5,819 nt of DNA from Methanomicrobiales archaeon (GTDB lineage Archaea; Halobacteriota; Methanomicrobia; Methanomicrobiales; Methanoculleaceae). The notes under the pieces are model-generated. The model had not been told where the DNA came from, did no database searches, and worked only from the letters and a program-made list of their open reading frames with translations. Numbering within the stretch: the first letter of the stretch is position 1; every line of letters starts with the position of its first letter. The stretch spans positions 1 through 5,819 of the forward strand of contig JAAZOW010000340.1 in the NCBI GenBank assembly GCA_012797575.1, in the 5' to 3' direction. Shown one piece after another: positions 1 to 5,718 of this stretch. The position numbers and the translations under genes are program-made.

Positions 1-1038
1 CCAGCCCTTCAGCTCCTGTGCCACCGCCCGGGCCCGCCGGTAGCTGGAGAGCGATGATGTCCTGACCATCTCTCCGCCGAGCTCGATGGCCCCGCTTCTT
101 AGGTCAGCATAGCTGACCGTCGCAAGCACCGGTCGGTCCCGCCGGGGGGTGCCGTAATCGATGACCTCGGTCAGGAGATCTTCATCCCGCACCGCGGTGC
201 TCCGGACGATATCGGTATCGAGCACCGGTATCGGGACGCCGACGCCGACATACAGCGTCACCCCATAGCCGTTCATCACCGCCGCCCGGAGGAAGTCCTG
301 ACGCATCCTCTTCATGTCCCCGGTCACCATGAGCGTCCCAAACCCGCTGCCTGCCGAGTGCTGGGTTCCCTCGCCTATCACCATACCCTCCGCACCGGCA
401 AGGAAGATCGGAACACCGCCCCCGATGGCCCGGAAACCGGGATCGTTTGCAAGCGGCGAGAGGGTCCCTGCGCCCGAGTAGGAGACGTTGCCGCATCGTG
501 GAAGAAGAGGACCCATGTAGGTGTAGAGCGTCCGGTCGGTGGTGTTTGCCGCCGCATCGTAACACTGGTAGGAGTTTCTGGGGTTCACCATGACCGCCTG
601 ATTCATATCCTCAAGCAGCAGGTCTGTGGTGATACTCCTGCGCGGGTAGCAGTCGGTCCCGTGGGAGGTCGCCCGGAGCTCCACGGTATTCCCTGCGACG
701 AGTTCTTCGAAGACGTGGGCACCACCGTAGATCCTATCCGGGGAGTCGGCCTCCTGGGTTGCGCCCAGGTAGGCGTCGACCGCTGCTATACCGGCGTAGG
801 CCTCCACGTCGTTGAGCCAGACGCGCTCCATCCTGATGGGGGGATCGGCGTGCCCGAAGTTGAAGAATGCACCAGAGGAGCACATTGCCCCGAACGTCCC
901 GGTCGTGACGACATCGACCTCCTCCAGCGCTCCTTCCTCCCCGAGTTCGTCGACGATTGCCGGCATCTCGTCGGCGGTAACAACCCGTGCGTTACCGTCG
1001 CGTATCCGGGCATTGATGAGGTCGAGGGACTTTCTCAT
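1..1038 (-). CDS. DUF39/COG1900 protein, probable L-aspartate semialdehyde sulfurtransferase (partial, C-terminus off the left edge)
   Basis: Reading the minus strand from ATG at 1038 gives 346 uninterrupted codons to the window edge. The N-terminus (MRKSLDLINARIRDG) and the block VVTTGTFGAMCSSGAFFNFG (residues 43-62) match the COG1900 (DUF39/HcyBio) family, as do VWLNDVEAYAGIAAVDAYLG (73-92) and the glycine-rich GGGVPIFLAGAEGMVIGEGT (206-225). Methanogen members make homocysteine by sulfurating aspartate semialdehyde, working with a small NIL/ferredoxin partner. From memory, the Methanosarcina enzyme MA1821 uses two cysteines near positions 54 and 131 for persulfide chemistry; Cys53 and Cys130 here would be the equivalents. 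Cys159 and Cys182 are also present. The missing part should hold the end of the catalytic domain and possibly CBS domains, with the ferredoxin partner perhaps just downstream, outside the window. The start is fixed by a TATA box 22-29 nt upstream, and no Shine-Dalgarno motif is seen. The alternative, the related methanogenesis marker 16 protein, is less likely because the cysteine-motif context fits the homocysteine branch better. Confidence 0.85.
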   Translation of the reverse strand, partial: MRKSLDLINARIRDGNARVVTADEMPAIVDELGEEGALEEVDVVTTGTFGAMCSSGAFFNFGHADPPIRMERVWLNDVEAYAGIAAVDAYLGATQEADSPDRIYGGAHVFEELVAGNTVELRATSHGTDCYPRRSITTDLLLEDMNQAVMVNPRNSYQCYDAAANTTDRTLYTYMGPLLPRCGNVSYSGAGTLSPLANDPGFRAIGGGVPIFLAGAEGMVIGEGTQHSAGSGFGTLMVTGDMKRMRQDFLRAAVMNGYGVTLYVGVGVPIPVLDTDIVRSTAVRDEDLLTEVIDYGTPRRDRPVLATVSYADLRSGAIELGGEMVRTSSLSSYRRARAVAQELKGW

Positions 1039-1059
1039 GAACGAGTATCCATTTTGGAA

Positions 1060-1067
1060 TATTTATA
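1060..1067 (-). promoter_or_regulatory. TATA box of the DUF39 gene, predicting a leaderless mRNA
   Basis: On the minus strand the sequence reads TATAAATA inside an AT-rich patch. Its centre lies about 26 nt before the A of the ATG at 1038, the usual archaeal TATA-to-start-site distance, so transcription should begin at or next to the start codon. The absence of any Shine-Dalgarno motif before that ATG agrees with leaderless translation. An out-of-frame ATG at 1052 (minus strand) would then lie upstream of the transcript start. Confidence 0.7.
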
Positions 1068-1073
1068 GGTGTT

Positions 1074-1096
1074 GATTATTACCTAAAGTAATATTC
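1074..1096. promoter_or_regulatory. Operator-like near-palindrome upstream of the DUF39 TATA box
   Basis: GATTATTAC (1074-1082) and GTAATATTC (1088-1096) are inverted repeats with one mismatch in nine, separated by the 5-nt spacer CTAAA. The inner six pairs (TATTAC/GTAATA) are perfect. The element starts 7 bp upstream of the TATA box of the minus-strand gene, where archaeal activators and some repressors bind, and about 100 bp before the TATA box of the plus-strand nif3 gene. The symmetry suits a dimeric helix-turn-helix regulator. AT-rich sequence makes palindromes more likely by chance, so this is a candidate only. Confidence 0.4.
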
Positions 1097-1196
1097 GTGG
1101 TCTGCGCACCATGCCCTCTCCGTGGCGAAACAGCCCCCGAAGATACGGTTGAATGTCTGGAGCCGACCGTACGGCGGGGGGGCCGAACACCCGACG

Positions 1197-1204
1197 TATT
1201 TATT
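1197..1204 (+). promoter_or_regulatory. TATA-like element of the nif3 gene
   Basis: TATTTATT stands out in an otherwise GC-rich stretch and is centred about 29 nt before the ATG at 1230. This spacing predicts a transcript start only a few nucleotides before the start codon. That conflicts with use of the GAGGT motif at 1219-1223, which would be left out of most of that transcript. An 8-bp perfect palindrome, CCGTACGG (1167-1174), lies 22 bp further upstream. Confidence 0.45.
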
Positions 1205-1218
1205 CGGGAAGTCGACAT

Positions 1219-1223
1219 GAGGT
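1219..1223 (+). promoter_or_regulatory. Shine-Dalgarno-like GAGGT before nif3
   Basis: GAGGT ends 6 nt before the ATG at 1230, good spacing for a ribosome binding site. An in-frame TGA at 1218-1220 rules out any more upstream start in this frame, so 1230 is the earliest possible ATG. Whether the motif is transcribed depends on the real start site, because the nearest TATA-like element predicts a start at or just after it. Confidence 0.45.
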
Positions 1224-1229
1224 ACCACT

Positions 1230-1943
1230 ATGGATATCCAGGAGTTCGTCACCGCAATGGAGCAGGTTGCTCCACCTGAACTGGCAGAAGACTACGATGC
1301 CGGGAGGATAGGCCTTATCGTCGAGGGCAGGGAGGAACTCAGGACGATCTGTTGTGCCCTCGACGCCACGCAGAGGGTGGTGGAGGTCGCCGTCACCCTC
1401 GACGCCGATATGCTGGTCGTCCACCACACACCCCTCTGGAGCCCGATCACGGCGGTCAGGGGTTCGACCTCGCACCTGCTTCGAAGTCTTCTCTCCAGTG
1501 ATATGAACCTCTACGTCATGCACACGAACTTCGATCACGCTCACGACGGCGTCAACGACATCCTGGCGGAGATCCTCGGACTCCAGTCGAGGGAGCGGAT
1601 GACCGCCGGTCTCGTCGGTGACTGCGCGCTCGATGCCGAAGAGATCGCCCGTCGCCTCCCAGGTGGGGGGGGCATACGGGTCTACGGGGAGGTGGGCACG
1701 ATCAGGCGTCTGGCGGTCGTGGGGGGGAGCGGGTTTGATATCAATCTGATCCAGGAGGCCGCGGACCTCGGGGCGGATGCCTTCCTCTCAGCGGAGTTGA
1801 AGCACAGCGTGGCCCGTGCATCGCCCATCCCCTGCCTGGAGGCCACCCACTATACACTCGAGGCTCCGGCCATGGAGGTCCTTGCCTCCCGTATGGGGTG
1901 GCATTATATCTCTGATCCGCCACACGTAGTGGTAGTTCCATGA
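1230..1943 (+). CDS. Nif3-like dinuclear metal centre protein (NIF3/YbgI/DUF34 family)
   Basis: This 237-residue protein has the full set of Nif3 metal-binding motifs. They are VVHHTPLW (residues 63-70, His65/His66), HTNFD (98-102, Asp102), GVND (107-110) and, near the C-terminus, CLEATHYTLE (202-211, His207/Glu211). This His-His-Asp-His-Glu set matches the two-metal site known from E. coli YbgI. Other family marks are the N-terminal DYDAGRIGL (21-29), VVGGSGFDI (163-171) and GADAFLSAELKH (181-192). The length is that of the short archaeal form without the inserted PII-like domain of some bacterial members. The protein is expected to be cytosolic and a ring-shaped oligomer. Databases often label the family GTP cyclohydrolase I type 2, but its physiological role is unsettled, so I give no gene symbol. 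Its stop codon overlaps the start of the SWIM gene (ATGA at 1940-1943), indicating co-translation. Two poly-G runs (G8 at 1665-1672, G7 at 1721-1727) lie in the coding sequence without breaking the frame. Confidence 0.92.
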   Translation: MDIQEFVTAMEQVAPPELAEDYDAGRIGLIVEGREELRTICCALDATQRVVEVAVTLDADMLVVHHTPLWSPITAVRGSTSHLLRSLLSSDMNLYVMHTNFDHAHDGVNDILAEILGLQSRERMTAGLVGDCALDAEEIARRLPGGGGIRVYGEVGTIRRLAVVGGSGFDINLIQEAADLGADAFLSAELKHSVARASPIPCLEATHYTLEAPAMEVLASRMGWHYISDPPHVVVVP

Positions 1944-2257
1944 AAAGTATCTGGGAAGAGATCGAAGAAGAACGGAGACTGACACCGAAGTTTCGCGCCT
2001 GGATCGAATGTTCTTACAAAGATCGGGGTAGAAAAGCGCTTGCTGCCGTCGATGAAAGAAGGGTGAAACACTACCTTGACTTCTACGTCGTGGTCGGGCA
2101 CGGCGATGAGTACATCGTGGAGGGAGACTTCTGCACCTGCAACGACTTCCTCTTCCGGGGGCGCGAGTGCTGGCACATCCTCGCGGTACGCATCGCAGAG
2201 CGGACGGGAATCCATGAATCCTACGATCTCTGGTACCAGGACGTATGGAAACTTTGA
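1940..2257 (+). CDS. Small SWIM zinc-finger protein
   Basis: This 105-residue protein carries a SWIM-type zinc motif, CxC-x9-CxH, made of Cys65, Cys67, Cys77 and His79 (CTCNDFLFRGRECWH). The segment before it, HYLDFYVVVGHGDEYIVEGD (44-63), gives the beta-strands usual in SWIM domains, and HILAVRIAERTG (79-90) forms the helix after it. The N-terminus is rich in charged residues (EEIEEERR). SWIM domains bind nucleic acid or protein partners; in eukaryotes and some archaea, SWIM proteins of the Sws1 type work with Rad51/RadA paralogues. Nothing here proves that role, and no RadA paralogue is in view. The ATG overlaps the nif3 stop by 4 nt (ATGA) and has only a weak ribosome binding site, which fits translational coupling. 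The protein appears complete, since small stand-alone SWIM proteins are common in archaea. I recognise the fold but not the specific function. Confidence 0.85.
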   Translation: MKSIWEEIEEERRLTPKFRAWIECSYKDRGRKALAAVDERRVKHYLDFYVVVGHGDEYIVEGDFCTCNDFLFRGRECWHILAVRIAERTGIHESYDLWYQDVWKL

Positions 2258-2274
2258 ACATACTGCGCAAACAA

Positions 2275-2281
2275 CTATATT
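2275..2281 (+). promoter_or_regulatory. TATA-like element for alaS
   Basis: CTATATT lies in the AT-rich 61-bp gap between the SWIM gene and alaS. It is centred about 41 nt before the ATG at 2319, predicting a transcript start near 2304 and a leader of about 15 nt that keeps the GTGAT ribosome binding site. The nonamer AACTATATT occurs twice (2273-2281 and 2298-2306), 25 bp apart. The second copy is too close to the start codon to be a normal TATA box. The match is modest, and alaS may also be transcribed from the nif3 promoter. Confidence 0.4.
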
Positions 2282-2308
2282 GATTCCAATCATACCAAAC
2301 TATATTAC

Positions 2309-2313
2309 GTGAT
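2309..2313 (+). promoter_or_regulatory. Ribosome binding site of alaS (GTGAT)
   Basis: GTGAT matches the 3' half of the archaeal Shine-Dalgarno consensus GGAGGTGAT, complementary to the 16S rRNA tail, and ends 5 nt before the ATG at 2319. It supports that ATG as the start of alaS. Confidence 0.5.
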
Positions 2314-2318
2314 TTTCA

Positions 2319-5069
2319 ATGCTCGAGGATGAATATACGCTCGATTATTTCCAATCTCAGGGGTTTGAGCGGAAGGTCTGCAAGAGTTGCGGGGCGGCCT
2401 TCTGGACCCGGGACCCGGAGCAGGAGTTCTGCGGAGACGCCCCGTGCGTGACGTACAACTTCATCGGTAACCCGGTCTTCAAGCCCCACACCGTTGACGA
2501 GATGCGGGAAGCGTTCCTCTCGTTCTTTGAGCGGCATGGCCATACACGCCTCGAGAGATACCCCGTAGCCGCCCGGTGGAGGGATGACATCTATCTGACC
2601 ATCGCATCCATAGCCGACTTTCAGCCGCTCGTCACGAGCGGCGTCGTCCCGCCGCCGGCAAACCCGCTCACCATCTCCCAACCCTGTATCCGCTTAAACG
2701 ACCTCGATTCAGTCGGGAAATCGGGTCGTCACCTGACGCTCTTTGAGATGATGGCGCACCACGCCTTCAACACACCGGAGGAGCCGATCTACTGGAAGGA
2801 CGAGACGGTGGCCCTCTGCGACGAGTTCATCGCATCCATCGGGGGCGATCTTGACCGGGTCAGCTATAAGGAGAATCCCTGGTACGGCGGCGGGAACGCG
2901 GGAGCATCCGTCGAGGTGCTCATCGGAGGGCTTGAGGTCGCGACACTCGTCTTCATGAACCTCGGTCGGCAGAAGACCAATCATCACCCGCCCGTCGAGA
3001 TCGACGGCGAGCTCTACTACCCATTACGGCTGAATATCGTGGATACCGGCTACGGCCTTGAGAGGTTCGTCTGGGCCTCGAAGGGTTCACCGACGATATA
3101 CGACGCGGTCTTCCCTGAGATGGTGAGCCGTCTGATGCGTTCGGCTCACCTCGAGGATCTCCTCGACAACCCGGAATTTACAAAGATCATGGGGCTCAGT
3201 GCCAGGTTCGCCGGAGTCATGGATATCACCGGGACGAATCTCTACACCCTTCGGAAGAAGGTTGCCGAGGTCATCGACGTACCGCTGGAGAAGCTGGAGC
3301 GGATCGTCATCCCGATCGAGAAGGTCTACTCGATCGCAGATCACACCCGTTGCCTCGCCTACATGCTCGGCGACTGCATCGTCCCCTCAAACGTCCGTGA
3401 GGGCTACCTCACCCGACTTGTGCTCCGCCGCACGCTCCGGATGATGAACGACCTCTCGGTGGACGAGGACCTTGCTGATCTGATCGAGGCCCAGATGCAG
3501 GTCGTGGGGACTGAGAGCTTTGAGCAGGATGTCCGCGTGGTCAGGGAGATCGTGGAGAACGAGGTGGCCAGGTACGCAAGCACCCTGGAGCGCGGGACCC
3601 GGATCGTCCAGAAGATCGCCCGCAACTACAAGGCAAAGAGCACCCGGGTTCCCCTTCGGGAGGTGATCACCCTGTACGACTCGCACGGTATCCCGCCTGA
3701 GATGGTGAAGGATGTTGCAGCTGCCGAGGGGGCTGTTGTGGATATCCCTGATAACTTCTACTCGTTGATCGCTGAGATTCATTCATCGGAGGCGCAGAAG
3801 GCGGCTGGAACAGAAGATCCGCTTGCCGCCTACCGCGAACGGGCAGAAGCTCTTCCTCCGACGAAGAAGCTCTACTACGATCTCCCAAGCGAGGTCGAGT
3901 TCGATGCTATAGTGCTGGACTACTTCGACGGGTTCGTGGCACTTGACCAGACGCTCTTCTACCCGGAGGGAGGCGGCCAGCCATCCGATACCGGCACCCT
4001 GGTGACCGCGGAGAGCATGGTCAGGGTGGAAGAGGTCACAAAACTCGGGGAGGTGATCCTCCACCGGGTCACGGGGGGTGCCCTGAAGCGCGGTGACCGG
4101 GTGAAGGGTATGGTGGACGAGGAGCGCCGTCTGTCGTTGATGCGCCACCACACGGCGACCCATGTCCTCCTGCACGCGGCAAAGAAGGTGCTCGGCGCCC
4201 ACGTGCATCAGGCCGGTGCCCAGAAGGGGAGCGATGCGTCCCGCCTGGATATCCGGCACTACAGACATATCACACCCGAGAAACTTCGGAAGATCGAGAT
4301 CGAGGCGAACCGGATGGTCATGGCCGATATGCCGGTCTACGTCCGCACCGAGGAGCGGACGAAGGCGGAGCAGAAGTACGGGTTTGGCCTCTACCAGGGC
4401 GGCGTCCCGCCGGGCAGGGAGATCCGGACGGTGCAGGTCGGCGGCGATGTGCAGGCGTGCGCCGGGACGCACGTCCGGACAACCGGCGAGATCGGGCCTA
4501 TAAGGATCATCGGCGTCGAGCACATCCAGGATGGCGTGGAGCGATTGATCTTTGCGGCCGGTCTCGCTGCCGTGCATTCCATGCAGCATATGGACGATCT
4601 CCTCCAGGAAGCCGCCGACGTGGTGAGTGTCCAGCCCGAGAATCTGCCGGCGACGGTGGCACGCTTCTTCTCGGAGTGGAAGGAGCAGAGGAAGGAGATC
4701 GAACGCCTACAGAAGAAGGTGGTAGACCTCCAGATGGAGCACCTCGGAGGTGAGATGGTGGATGGTGTCAGGGTCGTCGTCATGCGGGTGGATGCAAGCC
4801 CGAAAGAGCTCGTCGCGCTCGCCACCACAATCTCCGATGAGGGTGGTGTGGCGCTCTTCGCGTCAGGGGATGGGGACGTGAAGGTGGTGGCAACATCAGG
4901 TGTGCCGGCGGTGAACGCCGCTGATATCGTGAGAGAGGTCTGCGGCATCCTCGGCGGGAGGGGGGGCGGTAGGCCGACCCTTGCCCAGGGTGCAGGGTCT
5001 GACGTCTCCCGGCTCGAAGAGGCGCTTGAGCACGGATATAACCAGATCCTCGAAGCACTCCATGGCTGA
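2319..5069 (+). CDS. alaS: Alanyl-tRNA synthetase, archaeal type
   Basis: This 916-residue enzyme charges tRNA-Ala with alanine in the cytosol and clears mischarged serine or glycine. The N-terminus has the archaeal extension with a cysteine cluster (Cys21, Cys24, Cys38, Cys43; CKSCGAAFWT, then CGDAPC). The class II catalytic core follows: motif 1 and the region to about 108 (IYLTIASIADFQPLVTSG), motif 2 with CIRLNDLDSVGKSGRHLTLF (123-142), and motif 3 with GYGLER (244-249, Arg249). ADHTRCLAYMLGDCIVPSN (340-358) marks the tRNA-recognition region. The editing domain contains YPEGGGQPSDTG (548-559), the zinc ligands HTATH (His611, His615) and CAGTH (Cys714, His718). A charged, coiled-coil-like segment (about 785-810, SEWKEQRKEIERLQKKVVDL) leads into the DHHA1/C-Ala domain, with the glycine loop GGRGGGRPTLAQGAG at 879-893. 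All key motifs are intact and the length is normal for archaea. The start is supported by GTGAT at 2309-2313. The 3' end overlaps the next gene by 8 nt. Confidence 0.98.
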   Translation: MLEDEYTLDYFQSQGFERKVCKSCGAAFWTRDPEQEFCGDAPCVTYNFIGNPVFKPHTVDEMREAFLSFFERHGHTRLERYPVAARWRDDIYLTIASIADFQPLVTSGVVPPPANPLTISQPCIRLNDLDSVGKSGRHLTLFEMMAHHAFNTPEEPIYWKDETVALCDEFIASIGGDLDRVSYKENPWYGGGNAGASVEVLIGGLEVATLVFMNLGRQKTNHHPPVEIDGELYYPLRLNIVDTGYGLERFVWASKGSPTIYDAVFPEMVSRLMRSAHLEDLLDNPEFTKIMGLSARFAGVMDITGTNLYTLRKKVAEVIDVPLEKLERIVIPIEKVYSIADHTRCLAYMLGDCIVPSNVREGYLTRLVLRRTLRMMNDLSVDEDLADLIEAQMQVVGTESFEQDVRVVREIVENEVARYASTLERGTRIVQKIARNYKAKSTRVPLREVITLYDSHGIPPEMVKDVAAAEGAVVDIPDNFYSLIAEIHSSEAQKAAGTEDPLAAYRERAEALPPTKKLYYDLPSEVEFDAIVLDYFDGFVALDQTLFYPEGGGQPSDTGTLVTAESMVRVEEVTKLGEVILHRVTGGALKRGDRVKGMVDEERRLSLMRHHTATHVLLHAAKKVLGAHVHQAGAQKGSDASRLDIRHYRHITPEKLRKIEIEANRMVMADMPVYVRTEERTKAEQKYGFGLYQGGVPPGREIRTVQVGGDVQACAGTHVRTTGEIGPIRIIGVEHIQDGVERLIFAAGLAAVHSMQHMDDLLQEAADVVSVQPENLPATVARFFSEWKEQRKEIERLQKKVVDLQMEHLGGEMVDGVRVVVMRVDASPKELVALATTISDEGGVALFASGDGDVKVVATSGVPAVNAADIVREVCGILGGRGGGRPTLAQGAGSDVSRLEEALEHGYNQILEALHG

Positions 5070-5682
5070 GAATGTTGTCGTCGTCCAGCCGGGCGATGAA
5101 CGGGCGCAGAAGATTGCCCGGGCGATGGCGAGCCAGACGGCAAACGCAGTCATCCAGGCTTTTGGCGGCGGGCCGCTGACGTCGTCGGAGATCGCACGCC
5201 AGATGGGGATCCCCATCACCACCGCCTCCTACCACATCGAAAATCTCCTTGACGCGGGGCTTATTGAGGTCGCGGAGACCCGTTGGAGCGAGAAGGGGCG
5301 TGAGGTGAAGGTCTACGGACTTGCAAACCAGGTCCTCATCATCGTGCCGCCGGAGAGCGATCTCGGATCGGTGCTGAAGAAGTACGTGACGCTCTTTGGC
5401 ATCGTCATCCTGGTGAGCGCCGGGCTCTGGGGGCTCCTTCCGATGTTGTTGCCAATCCTGCAGGATGGCGTGCCGCCGGAACCGAGGCTCGCCGGCGGCG
5501 GAGAGGAGAACTCCGTGCTCCAGTCTTCCCTGGATGGGGCCGCCGGAGCACCACCGGTCCATGACCTCGTTATGGGTTTCTTCTTCGGGGCCTGTGTGGT
5601 GCTGCTCGCGCTGATGGCCTATGAGATCTACTACTGGTGGCGGACGTCGCCGCGGTACCGGGTAGGCGGGGAGCAGGAGTAG
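5062..5682 (+). CDS. Membrane-anchored winged-helix (ArsR-like) DNA-binding protein
   Basis: The 206-residue product begins at ATG 5062 (MAENVVVVQPGDERAQKIAR), inside the last codons of alaS. An ATG further upstream in the same frame (4981) would add 27 residues encoded wholly within the alaS C-terminus and is rejected. Residues 11-95 form an ArsR-type winged helix: a helix at 15-33, SSEIARQMGIPITTASYHIE (41-60) as helix-turn-helix, NLLDAGLIEV after it, and a wing ending KVYGLANQ. Two hydrophobic segments follow, about 108-133 (LFGIVILVSAGLWGLLPMLL) and 168-192 (LVMGFFFGACVVLLALMAYE). The loop between them is about 35 residues, polar and glycine/proline-rich, and the tail is basic (RTSPRYR). 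This predicts DNA-binding domain and C-terminus in the cytoplasm and the loop outside. Such membrane-tethered wHTH proteins are common in methanogens, but their signals and targets are mostly unknown. No Shine-Dalgarno motif is seen, so translation probably depends on ribosomes finishing alaS. Confidence 0.85.
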   Translation: MAENVVVVQPGDERAQKIARAMASQTANAVIQAFGGGPLTSSEIARQMGIPITTASYHIENLLDAGLIEVAETRWSEKGREVKVYGLANQVLIIVPPESDLGSVLKKYVTLFGIVILVSAGLWGLLPMLLPILQDGVPPEPRLAGGGEENSVLQSSLDGAAGAPPVHDLVMGFFFGACVVLLALMAYEIYYWWRTSPRYRVGGEQE

Positions 5683-5698
5683 GGGGTTGTAATCGCAC

Positions 5699-5718
5699 CC
5701 GGGGGTGTGGTGCCCCGG
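5699..5718. repeat. GC-rich inverted repeat between convergent genes
   Basis: CCGGGG (5699-5704) and CCCCGG (5713-5718) can form a 6-bp stem with an 8-nt loop, in the 36-bp gap between two convergent stop codons. It could help end transcription from either side. However, neither strand has a strong T-run after it, and archaeal termination relies mainly on T-tracts, so I do not call it a terminator. Confidence 0.3.

Noticed and set aside
358..1068. Long plus-strand open frame of 236 codons opposite the DUF39 gene
   Set aside because: The minus strand encodes clear COG1900 motifs over the same interval. The plus-strand frame shows no recognisable domain and is explained by GC-rich codon bias creating open antisense frames.
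1167..1174. Perfect 8-bp palindrome CCGTACGG upstream of nif3
   Set aside because: It is short, GC-rich and does not extend to longer arms, so chance occurrence is likely. It is mentioned only as context for the nif3 promoter.
3783..4589. Minus-strand open frame of 268 codons within alaS
   Set aside because: It lies antisense to the alaS editing domain, whose zinc ligands and glycine motifs are intact on the plus strand. Its own product is arginine/leucine-rich low-complexity sequence with no family motif.
4953..4969. G-rich stretch that might form a G-quadruplex
   Set aside because: It encodes the conserved glycine loop GGRGGG of archaeal alanyl-tRNA synthetase, which explains the composition, and it has only three full G-triplets.
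4981..5061. Extended N-terminus of the wHTH gene from ATG 4981
   Set aside because: The extra 27 codons lie wholly inside the conserved alaS C-terminus in another frame, and the sequence from the Met at 5062 already looks like a complete wHTH N-terminus.
4391..5562. Two overlapping minus-strand open frames of 250 and 260 codons across the alaS/wHTH junction
   Set aside because: Both are antisense to genes with recognisable domains, overlap each other heavily and encode biased, proline/serine/arginine-rich sequence.
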